Shown in pieces: positions 31,178-42,122 of a DNA stretch of 64,000 nucleotides. Positions within the stretch are counted from its first letter, which is position 1. Every line of letters starts with the position of its first letter. The DNA is taken from the NCBI GenBank assembly GCA_947846985.1, contig CANTUZ010000025.1:10352100-10416099 (forward strand), written 5' to 3'. The DNA comes from Fratercula arctica. Lineage: Eukaryota; Chordata; Aves; Charadriiformes; Alcidae. The notes under the pieces are model-generated. The model saw only the letters and a program-made list of their open reading frames with translations. It made no database searches and had not been told where the DNA came from. Made by a program: the position numbers and the translations under genes.

Positions 31178-31736
31178 CTAACACCTTCCCTGACTCTGGG
31201 TGTTAATTCGTACCCTCATTAATGTTATGGGTAGAACATCTACCCATTTCATTTGGGTTTCCTGACATACCTTGGAAATCTGTCTTTTTAGGGTTTGGTT
31301 CATTCTTTCTACTTTGCCGCTAGACTGTGGCCTCCAAGGAGTATATAAATAGCATTTAATGTCTAGAAATCTGGAAACTCCCTGTACTATTTCTGCAATA
31401 AATTGTGGTCCATGGTCCAAACCTAGGGATGATTTCTTTCAATAAGATTCTAATTACTTCCCTTGCTTTGTTGGTAAGACAGGGGAAAGCCTCTGGCCAA
31501 CCAGAAAAGGTATCTACCATTACCAATAAATATTTATATAGGTTACACCTTGGCAATTCTGTAAAATCTATTTGCCAGTATTCCTCGGGAGTTACCCCTT
31601 GTTTTATGACTCCTCCCATGATCTTCTTTGCAATTTTGGGGTTATTGGCGCAACAGATAGTGCACTTTTTGACTATTATATCTGCTAAGCTTTGCATTCT
31701 TGGCCCAATGATGTATCTTTTGGCAGTTAACACCAA
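31178..31736 (-). pseudogene. Integrase core, gammaretrovirus-like
   Basis: Two overlapping frames carry the core. EEYWQIDFTELP gives the first Asp, YLLVMVDTFSGWPEAFPC follows, then after a frameshift near 31400 MDHGPQF gives the second Asp and RPQSSGKVERMNQTLKRQ the Glu. All three catalytic residues remain, but they are in different frames. Confidence 0.85.
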
Positions 31737-32391
31737 TGCATTGGCTCCCCAAGTGTGTTTCTTGGTGCAGTCTCTTGAGTAGAACTTCCATCATCTTTTC
31801 AGAGATTAATAGTTGTTTCAATGGTGTTACCCACCAACCCTGATCATTTTTGGAACACTGTAATTGTTCTGCCAATTGATTTTCCTTCTCGGTGTATTGC
31901 GGGGGTAATAATTCTAAATGAGGTCCTGGGATTAGAGCTCCTTCAAATTTTGATTCCTTTAGTGCTGCTGCTGTTGCTAACTGGTCTGCTTTTTGGTTTC
32001 CCTTTGTGATTTCGCTGTTCTCTGTCCTGGTTTGTGCTAAAACCACGACATTCTCTTTCTGATGAGCTTTACAATGCATTATCGCAACCTCCCTTGGTTG
32101 AAGGACTGCCTGGAAGAGCTTCATTATTTCTGTTCCATATTTAATCGGAGTCCCTTGTGAACTTAATAGTCCTCTTCCTTTCCAAATTGCCCCGTGTGTA
32201 TGCACTACTCCGAATGCATATTTAGAATCTGTGTAAATATTAACTCTTTTTCCCTGGCTGAGCTCTAAAGCTTGTGTTAGTGCAATCAATTCTGCCTTCT
32301 GAGCAGATGTATTGGTGGGCAAAGATTTAGCCACTAAGGTCCGAGTAGGCGTTACCACTGCATATCCAGCTTTTCGTCGCCCTTCCAACAT
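31737..32391 (-). pseudogene. RNase H and integrase zinc region, gamma-like
   Basis: RNase H shows AELIALTQALELSQGK (Glu), NIYTDSKYAFGVVH (Asp) and NQKADQLATAAA (Asp). The first catalytic block lies upstream in a broken stretch. Downstream the integrase N-terminal zinc region (HQETHLGSQC, then CTICCANNP) is readable. The open stretch runs on to 31642. Confidence 0.8.
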
Positions 32392-32445
32392 AAAGTTGCT
32401 CCTGTCGATGAATAGCTCCAGTTCTGCATTTGGCAGGGGTTCATC

Positions 32446-33852
32446 TCACAGATCAGGCCTGCTAGAATACACTTGTTCAGTAGTGGTTAGACAATCATGA
32501 TCCAGTTCATCGGATTCAGGAATCGGGAGCAGGGTAGCAGGATTTATAGCAGAAGTCATTGGGATTATAACATCATCTTTTTCCAACAGCATGGCCTGAT
32601 ATTTAGCTAACCTGCTTGGGGAGATCCAATGATGCCCTTTATTTTCAAGGAGAGAAGACACAGTGTGAGGCACAAACACAGTAATAGGTTGACCTAAGGT
32701 CGATTTCTGGGATTTTTCGATCAGAATTACAGTAGCTGCTACTGCTCTTAAATAAGGAGGCCAACCTTTACTGACTTCATCTAATTGCTTGGAAAAGTAT
32801 CCCACCAGTCTTTTCCAGCTTCCCAATGTTTGCGTCAGAACTCCTAATGCCACTTGTTGTCATTCATGTACATATAATTGAAAAGCTTTCCTCAAATTCA
32901 GGAGTCCCAAAGCAGGAGCTTTGACGAGCTTCCTTTTAATTTCATCAAAGCTTTTCCTGAACTCAGGTGTCCATTCAAGAACTCCCTCAGGTCCTTTTAT
33001 TGCAGCATACAGTGGTTTGGCAATTAGTCCAAAATCAGGAATCCATAGACAGTACCATCCAGCCATCCTGAGAAACCCTCTTAATTGCTTCTTTGATATA
33101 AGTATAGCAATTCTACAAATTGCCTCTTTTCTCTCTGTACTTAATTCTCTCTATCCTTTAGTGATTTCAAACCTCATGTATTGGACCTTTTCCTTCCCAA
33201 TCTGAGCTTTCTTCTTAGAAACTCGATATCCTGCCAGGCCCAGAAAGTTAAGCAAGCTGATGGTAGCTTCCAAACATGCCTCATAACCGTCAGAACCAAT
33301 CAGTAAATCATCTACATATTGTAACAATGTTACAGCATCATGATCATTTTGCCATTGTTCTAGCTCTTTGGCTAGTACATTACTGAACAAGGTGAGGCTG
33401 TTCTTAAATCCTTGGGGAAGGACAGTCCAACAGAGTTGAGTCTTCCATCCAGTAGTTGGATTCTCCCATTCAAAGGCAAAGATGGTCTGTTCATCCACAG
33501 GTATGCAGACGAAGGCGTCCTTTAAATCCAATACTGTAAAATAAGTATTACTTTTAGGGATTGTAGCAAGGAGGGTGTATGGGTTTGGAACCACAAGATG
33601 GATGTCTACCGTCCTTGCATTAATTTCTCATAAGTCCTGTACCAGTCTACATTCTGAAGAATGGGGCTTCTTTACAGGTAAAATTGGAATATTAAATTCT
33701 GACTGACATTCCCGTAACAGTCCATGCTTTAAAGAGGAGCTTATTATTGGTTCTAATCCTTTCCAGGCCTCTAACTTAATGGGATACAGTTTTTTTCTTA
33801 CCGTATGAGCTCCTGGTTTCAGTTCAGTTTTTACCAGAATCACATTCTTTGC
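32446..33852 (-). pseudogene. Reverse transcriptase, gammaretrovirus-like
   Basis: Frames 33628-33843, 33151-33594, 32860-33066 and 32446-32853 follow one another. They show LKDAFVCIPV, LPQGFKNS and the catalytic LLQYVDDLLIGS, typical of class I retroviruses, then the thumb and connection (WIPDFGLIAKPLYAAIKG). At least three stops or frameshifts separate the pieces, so it is inactive although the YVDD centre is preserved. Confidence 0.85.
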
Positions 33853-34166
33853 TCATCCAGACATCTTCAATGCCCACACCAGAGGTATGACTGCATTCAA
33901 TATTTCCTCTGGAGTATCCATTTCTTCATTAGGATCCTTTTCAGTTAACAGACATATCTGGGCTTTCCAGGCAGCTTCTGGAGGACTACGTAACTGAACA
34001 GAGTCTTCAGTAAAGGTTAGTTGTGCATTCAGTTTGCAAAGTAAATCCTGTCCAAGCAAGGGGAGGAGGCATTCTGGAATACAGAGGAATTCACAAACTA
34101 ATTCAGTATCTCCAACTGAACATTCCATAGGCTGTAAAAATGGCCTTAGAGTCTTTTTCCCTGTTG
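33853..34166 (-). pseudogene. Protease, 3' half (split by insertion)
   Basis: Reads from KKTLRPFLQPMECSVGDTE to CLLPLLGQDLLCKLNAQ, the C-terminal part of a gammaretrovirus-type protease. The N-terminal half is at 37134-37296 on the other side of an inserted provirus. Confidence 0.8.
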
Positions 34167-34171
34167 CACCA

Positions 34172-34832
34172 TGTCATGGTTTTGGCCAAATTGGCCAATG
34201 GCCGGCAACAGATGCTCTCCCCCCACCTCTCACATATGGAGAGGAGGAGGAGAGATAAAGACATTTACGAGTTTAGAAAGAACTAAACTACTCCAATGAA
34301 ATATTAATAATGAAATTAAAAGGAAATAATGAAATAGATACAGTATATACAAAACCATATTAAGCTCCCAGGATGATGTCACCGGCAGGCACTGGGGAAG
34401 TCCCAGACTGGACACACCAACAGGTGGGAACTGGATTCCACAGATGGAGTCAGGAACACACGGATCGGGATCAAAGGCAGATGAACAGGCAGGGTCCTCC
34501 TCGGACGTCAGCCATTGAAGGAAGAGAGACTGACCCTTTGATCCCTCAGCTTTTATACTGAGCATGGGGCAGATGGGATGGAATAACCTGTTGGTCAGTT
34601 TTGGGTCACCTGTCCTGTCCACTTCTCCCTGCAGGCGGGACCCCTATACGCTTTTCTGCTTCTGACCCTCCAATGGGGCAAATAACAAAGTTAGCTGACC
34701 TTGGTTGTTATAGCAATAAGTATAAGCAGGAGCCTCTCTGCGTACCATTCCTTGGCACAAACTGTAAACATTGGTCTTATCACTCTGAGAACGAACTGTT
34801 TTTGGCAAAATATGCTGTTAATGTCAGAGAGT
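34172..34832 (-). mobile_element. 3' LTR (most of it) of the nested ERVL-like provirus
   Basis: Same family as 24555-25314 and 42123-42859, in minus orientation, ending CCATGACA next to the target duplication. Its first ~100 bp are missing here and found inverted at 34991-35096. Confidence 0.8.
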
Positions 34833-34990
34833 TATCCGTTGCTCTTCCCATTTTTTTTTCCCCCTTCTTAAATATGTTATCACAGAGGTTCTACCACCAT
34901 TGCTGATTGGCTCAGCCTTGGCCAGCAGTGGGTCCGTCTTGGAGCTGTCTGGCATTGGCTCTGTTGTCCCAAAGCAGGGTCATTTACCCA
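34833..34990 (-). mobile_element. Fragment of another LTR inside the inversion
   Basis: TTCTTAAATATGTTATCACA, GGAGCTGTCTGG and neighbouring blocks match the LTR at 60442-60750 in the same orientation. It lies exactly between the two parts of the disrupted LTR. Confidence 0.65.
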
Positions 34991-35096
34991 TGTCCTGGTT
35001 TGAGGTAAAATAGAACCAACTTTCTGTTCAGTAATTCTACTTCTTAGCTAGGCCTCTTCTAACTCAGAAATTAACAGCATATTGTGCCAAAAACAA
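34991..35096 (+). mobile_element. Inverted start of the nested LTR
   Basis: Begins TGTCCTGGTTTGAGG in plus orientation and ends GCATATTGTGCCAAAAACA. The diagnostic GCCAAAAACA also occurs in the minus-oriented part (34796-34810) but not in the other family members here, so both parts come from one LTR copy. Confidence 0.65.
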
Positions 35097-35158
35097 TATG
35101 CGTCATGCTCAGATAACTAATACTTTTATCTATCAAATCTATACACATATATAGATAC

Positions 35159-36598
35159 TCATAGAATCATAGAATGTGATGGGTTGGAAGGGACCTTTAA
35201 AGGTCATCTAGTCCAACCCCCCTGCAGTAAGCAGGGACATCTTCAACTAGATCAGATTGCTCAGAGCCTCATCAAGCCTGGCCTTGAATGTCTCCAGGGA
35301 TGGGGCCTCCACCACCTCTCTGGGCAACCTGTTCCAGTGTCTCACCACCCTCATTGTAAAGAACTTCTTCCTAACGTCTAATCTAAACCTACCCTGCTCT
35401 AGTTTATAACCATTACCCCTCGTCCTATCGCTACATGCCCTTGCAAACAGCCCCTCCCCAGCTTTTATGTAGGCCCCCTTCAAGTACTGAAAGGCCGCTA
35501 TAAGGTCTCCCCGGAGCCTTCTCTTCTCCAGGCTGAACAACCCCAGCTCTCTCAGCCTGTCCTCATAGCATAGGTGCTCCAGCCCTCTGATCATCTTCGT
35601 GGTCCTCCTCTGGACCCATTCCAACAGGTCCATGTCCTTCTTGTGCTGAGGACTCCAGAGCGGGACACAGTATTCCAGGTGGGGTCTCACGAGAGCAGAG
35701 TAGAGGGAGAGAATTGCCTCTCTTGATCTGCTGGCCACGGTTCTTTTGATGCAGCCCAGGATGCGATTGGCCTTCTGGGCTGCAAGCACACATTGTTGGC
35801 TCATGTCCAGCTTTTCATCCACCAGTACCCCCAAGTCCTTTTCCGCAGGACTACTCTCTATCACATCATCCCCCAGCCTGTATTAATAACGAGGATTGTC
35901 CCGGCCCAAGTGCAGGACCTTGCACTTGGTCTGGTTGAACTTCATAAGGTTTGCTCAGGCCCACCTCTCTAGCTCGTCCAGGTCCCTCTGGATGACATCC
36001 CGTCCCTCTGGCACATCGACCGCACCACTCAGCTTGGTGTCGTCAGCAAACTTGCTGAGGGTGCACTTGATCCCACTGTCTATGTCATTGATGAAGATAT
36101 TAAACAGCACCGGTCCCAGTACGGATCCCTGAGGGACACCACTTGTCACCCCTCTCCATCTGGACATCGAGCCATTGACCACTACCCTCTGGATGCAACC
36201 ATCCAGCCAGTTCCTTATCCACCGAACAGTCCACCCATCAAATCCGGATCTCTCCAACTTAGAGAGAAGGATGTTGTGGGGGACTGTGTCAAAGGCCTTG
36301 CAGAAGTCCAGGTAGATGATATTCGTTGCTCCTCCCTTGTCCACTGATACAGTCACTCCATTGCAGAAAGCCACTAGGTTGGTCAGGCAGGACTTGCCCC
36401 TGGTGAAGCCATGCTGGCTGTCTCGAATCTCCTCCCTGTCCTCCATGTGCCTTAGCATAGCTTCCAGGAGGATCTGTTCCATGATCTTCCCAGGCACAGA
36501 GGTGAGGCTGACAGGGCAGTAGTTCCCAGGGTCCTCCTTTCTACCCTTTTTAAAAATGGGTGCGATGTGTCCCTTTTTCCAGTCCCCATGGACGTCAC
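35159..36598 (-). mobile_element. CR1 LINE, 5'-truncated, in ERVL-like pol
   Basis: The 3' end (ATCATAGAATG...GGTTGGAAGGGACC) is at 35159. ORF2 is open in long stretches: 35955-36600 with [33 protein letters not shown] and the catalytic FADDTKLSG, and 35247-35864 with the C-terminal tail. The 5' truncation joins in-frame to ERVL-like pol at 36600, producing a chance 264-codon fusion. Only small 3' interior remnants of the host element remain on the other side. Confidence 0.92.
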
Positions 36599-37126
36599 CT
36601 GACTGCCAAAATCCTAGGGGTCGACCTCCAGTCTCCCCCAGTGCTTTCTGCCAGAGGCTCCAGGTAGGGCCATTGTCTCTGGCTGCACTGTAGAGCACAT
36701 TTTTAATGTCCCATCCTGTTCGGACTGGTCCAAGGGCTACTGCATGCACAATCTCTTGTTTAATTTGCTCAAAGGGCTGTCATTGCACAGGACCCCACGT
36801 AAAATCATTTTTCTTTCGAGTCACTTCATAGAGAGGTTTCACAATCTGACTATAACCTGGAATATGCAGTCTCCAGAAACCCACAACACCTAAAAAGGCT
36901 TGTGTTTCCTTTTTGTTAGTAGGTGGGGACATAGCTGTTATCCATTGGGATCTGGCAACACCCACCTTGCCACTTAATTCCCAAGAACTGGATGTCTCGT
37001 GCAGGACTTTTTACAGCAAAACCTGCTTTCAGAAGAACCTTGATTATTTTCTTACCTTACTTGAAAAAATTCTTGTGCTCTATTACCCCACACAATGATG
37101 TCATCAATGCATTGCAGGTGGAGGAG
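36599..37126 (-). pseudogene. ERVL-like pol remnant (RT thumb/connection)
   Basis: MSPPTNKKETQAFLGVVGFW and TRKKNDFTWGP match the intact pol almost residue by residue. Upstream the RT catalytic region is present with frameshifts. It ends where the CR1 is inserted. Confidence 0.85.
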
Positions 37127-37133
37127 CAGGACA

Positions 37134-37296
37134 CACCAACAACGCTTGTCTTAGTTTTGCTCAAGGGTCCCGTACAGGTAGTTACGACAGAGTATGTGGC
37201 TCTGCTATCAATTAAATAATCTATTATTTCATTCCCCAGCTTAACTGTAACCAGAGGATCGGCTGGGGAAGCTTTAATAAATTCCTCCATTCCCCT
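37134..37296 (-). pseudogene. Protease, 5' half, gamma-like
   Basis: Contains YLIDSRATYSVVT in place of the family's Asp-Thr-Gly active site, so the catalytic triad is altered (Ser-Arg). It ends at the CACCA insertion site. Confidence 0.75.
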
Positions 37297-38577
37297 TCAT
37301 TCCAATCCAATCTCTGCCGTGACCGCCATGAGTTCTCCTATCTTTCTTTCCTGACTATTTGAAAGGCGTGGACACTCTCTCTTCCAGTGTCCCTCTTGCC
37401 TACAATATGCACACTGATTCAGTCCTAGGGAAATGGCACAATGATTTCCATTACAATTCTCACAGCTCCTTCCTCGTCCCCAAGATCCACTCCGCATATT
37501 TCCTCTACCTCTCTGTGTTTCTTGTCCTCCGCTCAAGAAAGCCAGCAAAGAAGCCTGCAGCCTTGCTCACCCTCTCTTCTCCTTCATCCTGATTATTATA
37601 CACCTTATATGCAATTGACAATAGCTGTGAGATTGTCATGCACCCGCACCCTCCACCTTCTGCGATTTCTTTCTTGTATCTGCTGACACTTGGCCAGTAA
37701 ACAGCATGTTAAACAACTTTAAATTGCTAGCATCCTCCAGATCCAGATCTGTCCATTTCTGAGCCACTTCACACAATCTCTCATAAAAGGCTGCTGGCGT
37801 TTCCTTATCCCCTTGCCTTACCTCATACAGCTTAGACAAATTTTTGGATTTCTCAACTCCATGCTGAATCCTGTATAAAACTAACTTCTGATATTCCTTT
37901 ACCCTTTGTAATTCTCCACTTGTATTTGGATCCCACCCTGGGTCCTCTTTCAGGAGACAGCTATTGATGTTAGCCCCCATCCCCCCATTCAGTTCAGTCA
38001 GTCCCTCTCTAGCCTTTTCCAAAACCATTCTCTTTTCCTCAGAGGTAAGCAAATATTCCAGAAGAACCTGTACATCTCCCCAGATAGGATTATGAGTCAC
38101 CATTAGAGTTTTAACTGTACTATGCATTTTCTCTGGGTTACTTTAGTAAGGTCCGACCACCTGTTTCCAGTTCAATAAATCAGAAGTAGTAAAAGGTACA
38201 TGCACGTATACCAGTGTTCCTTCAGGCCCTACAGCCTGTCTGAGGGGGGCTTGAATTATGGGTCTCTGTCCCCTTGTTCTTCCAGCTATGGGGCTCGTAA
38301 TTTTGTCTCCCTCATCACTTAAACTGTCAGATTTTGGTTGGCTTGGGGGAGCTACCAACAGCTGAATATCCTCATCCGGATCCTCCAATTCAGCTTCTTT
38401 CGATTTACAACCGGTATAACAAGCATTTTCCCTTTTACTCTCTTTCTTATTTAATGCATATGTTCCGTTTTGATGTTTAGAATCCACCAGAACACATTTT
38501 TTCTGAGCATCCCAATAATTTCTTAAAGCAAAGAACATATCCACATAAGGTATTTCATCCCATTTTTCAGCAAGGAA
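37297..38577 (-). pseudogene. gag, gammaretrovirus-like, 5'-truncated
   Basis: In reading order: a matrix tail and spacer (38544-38143) starting MDMFFALRNYWDAQKK, then the capsid start (PLRQAVGPEGTLVYVHVPFT). Capsid (38127-37636) includes VTHNPIWGDVQVLLEY and the homology region VRQGDKETPAAFYERL, and nucleocapsid (37548-37297) has one zinc knuckle, CAYCRQEGHWKREC, in a basic Gly/Arg context. Stops occur between these blocks. The matrix start, leader, primer site and 5' LTR are missing because a different LTR begins at 38578. Confidence 0.82.
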
Positions 38578-38870
38578 AGGAATGTGAAAAGCAAAGCTGC
38601 TGCTCCGCGTGAACAGTCAGAGACGACCAGTTAGAAGACACTGAGAAGCACGTGGCAATCGACCTTCAACCTATCAGCAGGATGCTGCCTGTGCGTGGAC
38701 AGCTCGTGAAGATAGCATGCAGCAAATCAGTAGGAGTTAGAGTGCATGAACAGATAGCATAATACTATAAATGTAACAGGCTGAATAAAGTTGGAATTGA
38801 CTTGCATCATATTGGTGCGTTCGTCTTTCCCTGTGCCCGCATGACTGAGAGTCGGTTTGGACCCGGCAGG
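38578..38870 (+). mobile_element. Chimeric LTR: ERVK-type U3 with a different R-U5
   Basis: Up to about 38702 the sequence follows the ERVK-type LTR (compare 58318-58428). It then switches to an unrelated downstream part with TATAAATG, AATAAAG and a TGGACCCGGCA end. No primer site follows. Confidence 0.55.
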
Positions 38871-38929
38871 CCTTCCCTTTTTTTTTTTCTTTAAACTTTC
38901 TTTATCTCGACCCACAAGTTCCTGCCACT
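38871..38929 (+). mobile_element. LTR fragment, left part (continues at 41277)
   Basis: TTTATCTCGACCCACAAGTT matches the region before the end of the LTR at 48065-48644. The rest of this LTR (41277-41362) lies beyond an inserted CR1. Confidence 0.6.
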
Positions 38930-39106
38930 AAATTGGAGAGATATGGGTTTGATGGATGGACTGTTAAATGCATAAGGAACTGGCTGGATGGCCGTGTGCA
39001 AAGAGTGACAGTCAATGGCTCACCGTCCATGTGGAAACCAGTAATGAGTGGTGTCCCTCAAGGGTCCGTACTGGGACAAATACTATTTAATATCGTCATA
39101 AAAAAA
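38930..39106 (+). mobile_element. CR1 (+), first part, split by an LTR
   Basis: CR1 reverse transcriptase sequence ([19 protein letters not shown], then [14 protein letters not shown]). It continues at 40661-41276. Confidence 0.85.
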
Positions 39107-40660
39107 TGTCCTGGTTTGAGTGACACAGGACTAATTCCTCTTCTAATGCTTGGGAAAACTCCACTTTTTGAAGACTCTAGTGTCTGAATTTGTGAAAATA
39201 TTTACTTTATAGCCAGCTATGGTATGTGGGATTCAAGGTTTCAGTGTTTTCAAGCTAGCCAGGGGTGGGGATGAGGAGGAGCGAGACGCGAGCACTTGAC
39301 CCAAGCTGGCCAACAGAATTATTTCATAGAATCATAGAATCATAGGGTTGGAAGGGACCTCTGGAGATCATCTAGTCCAACCCCCCTGCCACAGCAGGGT
39401 CACCTACAGCAGATTACACAGGAACGCATCCAGGCGGGTTTTGAATGTCTCCAGAGAAGGAGACTCCACCACCTCTCTGGGCAGCCTGTTCCAGTGCTCT
39501 GCCACCCTCAAAGTAAAGAAGTTCCTCCTCACATTTAGGTGGAACTTCCTATGCTCAAGTTTGTGCCCATTACTTCTTGTCCTGTCACTGGGCACCACTG
39601 AAAAGAGCCTGGCCCCATCCTCCTGACACCCACCCTTTAAGTATTTATAAGCGTTGATAAGATCCCCCCTCAGTCATCTTTTTTCCAGACTGAAGAGACC
39701 CAAATCCCTCAGCCTTTCTTCATAAGAGAGGTGTTCCAGTACCCTCATCATCTTGGTAGCCCTTTGGTGTTCCCTCTCCAGCAGTTCCCTGTCCTTCTTG
39801 AACCGGGGAGCCCAGAACTGGACACAGTACTCCAGGTGCAGCCTCACCAGGGCAGAGTAGAGGGGGAGGATGACCTCCCTCGACCTGCTGGCCACACTCT
39901 TCTTGATGCGCCCCAGGATGCCATTAGCCTTCCTGGCCACAAGGGCACATTGCTGGCTCATGGTCATCCTGTTGTCCACCAGGACTCCCAGGTCTCTTTC
40001 CACAGAGCTGCTCTCCAGCAGGTCAGCCCCCAACCTGTACTGGTGCATGGGGTTATTCCTCCCCAGGTGCAGCACCCTACACTTGTCCTTACTGAATTTC
40101 ATGAGGTTTCTCTCTGCCCAGCTCTCCAGCCTGTCCAGGTCTCTCTGTATGGTGGCACAGCCTTCCGGTGTGTCAGCCACCCCCCCCAGCTTTGTGTCAT
40201 CAGCAAACTTGCTGAGGGTGCACTACCTCATTTCATACCATGAATGTCACATTCAATATAAATTAGAAAGTTTGCTGAGGAGTTTCTTCTCTTCTATGAT
40301 GTCTGAGATCCTGAGAAATTCCTGTCCCGGCGTCGGACCCCTCAGGCCTTCCCTTCCTCTCAAAGCTGTAGCACTCGCAGTGTCTGACACTTGCTGTCCA
40401 CTGCTGGGAGCGCACAGCTTCCTACTGATATAATTGGCTGAGTATAATCCTTGTATATTTTATATTAGTATTGGGATCAATACTGGTTCTTTAGTATTAT
40501 TGTTAATTATTTAGTCTTATCCTATTAAATCTATTTATATTTCAACCCTTGTGTTTCCTTGTTTTCCCCGGTTCCCCTTCCTGGGTGGGGAGGGGTCATT
40601 GGATGATAGAATGGTTGTCTAAAGGACAATAAATTGTTATGGGTTTTTCAAACCATAACA
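39107..40660 (+). mobile_element. Solo LTR inserted in CR1, itself carrying a CR1
   Basis: Borders TGTCCTGG...CCATAACA. The CR1 reading resumes right after it. A minus-strand CR1 (39329-40229) divides the LTR. I saw no clear target duplication for the LTR. Confidence 0.7.
39329..40229 (-). mobile_element. CR1 LINE inside the solo LTR
   Basis: The CR1 3' end (ATCATAGAATCATAGGGTTGG) is at the low end. ORF2 C-terminal region is open at 39674-40180 ([16 protein letters not shown]) and 39404-39598. ATTTCATA flanks both ends (39321-39328 and 40230-40237), a likely target duplication, which is rarely visible for CR1. Confidence 0.85.
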
Positions 40661-41276
40661 ACAACATAGACAGTGGGATCAAGTGCACCCTCAGCAAGTC
40701 TGTAGATGACACCAAGCTGAGTGGTGCAATTAATTTGCTTGACGGAAGGGATGACATCCAGAGGGACCTTGACAGGCTTGAGGAGTGGGCCCATGTGAAC
40801 CAGTTGAAGTTGACATGGACCTCTTAGAGTAGTTCCACAGGAGGGCCACAAAAATGATCAGAGGGCTGGTACACCTCTCCTCTGAAGAAAGGCTAGGTTG
40901 TTCAGCCTGGAGAAGAGAAGGCTGCAGGGAGACCTTATTGTGGCCTTTCAATACATAAAGGGGGCTAATAAGAAAGACAGAGAGACTTTTTACCAGGGCC
41001 TGTAGTGACAGGACAAGGGGCAATGGTTTTAAACTGAAAGTTTTAGATTGGACGCAAGGAAGAAATTTTTTACAATGAGGGTGGTGAGAGACTCGAACAG
41101 GTTGTCCAGAGAAGTTGTGGATGCCCCATCATTGGAAGTGTTCAAGGTCAGGTTGGAATGGGCTTTGAGCAAACTTTGATCTAGTGAAAGATATCCCTGC
41201 CCATGGCAGGGGGGTTGGAACTAGATGATCTTTAATGTCCCTTCCAACTCAAAGCATTATACGATTCTATGATCTA
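40661..41276 (+). mobile_element. CR1 (+), second part
   Basis: Starts GACAGTGGGATCAAGTGCAC and runs to the CR1 3' end near 41276, with an internal deletion after 40800. Confidence 0.85.
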
Positions 41277-41362
41277 ATTTTCTCCCCCTGTCATGCTGAG
41301 GAGGGGGAGTGAAAGAGTGACTTGGTGGGCACCTGGCAGCCAGACAAAGTCAACCCACCACA
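41277..41362 (+). mobile_element. LTR fragment, right part
   Basis: CTCCCCCTGTCATGCTGAGG through AACCCACCACA is the end of an LTR; a primer-site-like sequence follows at once. Confidence 0.65.
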
Positions 41363-42122
41363 ATGGTGGGTGCCCAATGTGGGGCCTGAGACAACGGCAG
41401 TTTGGAATAGTGTGCTATAGCTATAGAAGTTATTATTTGGCAGGCTTCTGTGTGGGTCACAGAGTTTACTTGCTGCCCTGCTTATCTCTTTATTTTGCTG
41501 AGTTTGGGAAGAATTTCAAGACGTGGAAAGATTACAGCTGCCAGCCAGGTGAGAGGACTGCTGCCTGGCTGCTCCAATGCTGGGATAGTGGGGCCATCAG
41601 TCAGCAATTGGAAGGTAAGGAAGCCCAGCAAATGGGATCCCTCGCTAGGGACCAAGAAACTGATGGAGGAGTTGGAAAAGAAGCAACAATTTGGAGTCTC
41701 TCAAGGTGGCTCCTGTCAAGGGTCAAGGCAAGACATCTGTTCAAGACCTTGTGAACTACCAAGGGAAGTGGACTACCACTGAGGAAGGCATCCAGTACCT
41801 GAGAGAATTAGCGATGATGGAAGTCATCTACGGTAACCTAGATGACAACAAGGACTCCAAGGATCCAGATGTTGTCCTGTGTATATGGGCCATATGGAGG
41901 AAGATGGTCCAAAATGCACCAGCATCATATTCCAACAGCTTGGACACAATGTATTGCCCAGATAAGGATACAACAAATGTGGAGTGTCTTCCTGGCTCCA
42001 AAATTTTCAAGAAAATCTCTTTTCTTCCTCATTCCCACAGGCCAACGCCTCGGCTGCTGTGGCTGCCCCATGGAGCCAGTCCCCTCCTGCTCAGTCGGAG
42101 GGAAATGGAGCCCCAGGAGCAT
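41363..42122 (+). pseudogene. ERVL-like leader and gag fragment
   Basis: A primer site variant (GTGCCCAATGTGGGGC, 41370-41385) and the leader also seen at 5021 are followed by the capsid block: ERTAAWLLQCWDSG (about 41550) and TTEEGIQYLRELAMMEVIY (about 41778). These match the intact Gag. Part of the N-terminal region is deleted. It is cut by the LTR at 42123. Confidence 0.8.

Larger units (their letters stand above)
34167..37138 (-). mobile_element. ERVL-like provirus inserted in the gamma-like protease gene
   Basis: The 5-bp target duplication CACCA (plus strand) lies at 34167-34171 and 37134-37138. In reading order the element begins with a TGTCCTG stub of the 5' LTR (37127-37133), then jumps to pol at the catalytic LQCIDDIIVWG region (37126-36600, with stops; Tyr replaced by Cys). 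After an inserted CR1, only the last interior bases and the 3' LTR follow. Thus the 5' LTR, gag, most of pol and the integrase are gone. Confidence 0.8.

Noticed and set aside
35955..36749. 264-codon fusion of retroviral pol and CR1 reverse transcriptase as a novel protein
   Set aside because: The junction is simply the 5' truncation point of an inserted CR1; the frame match is by chance.
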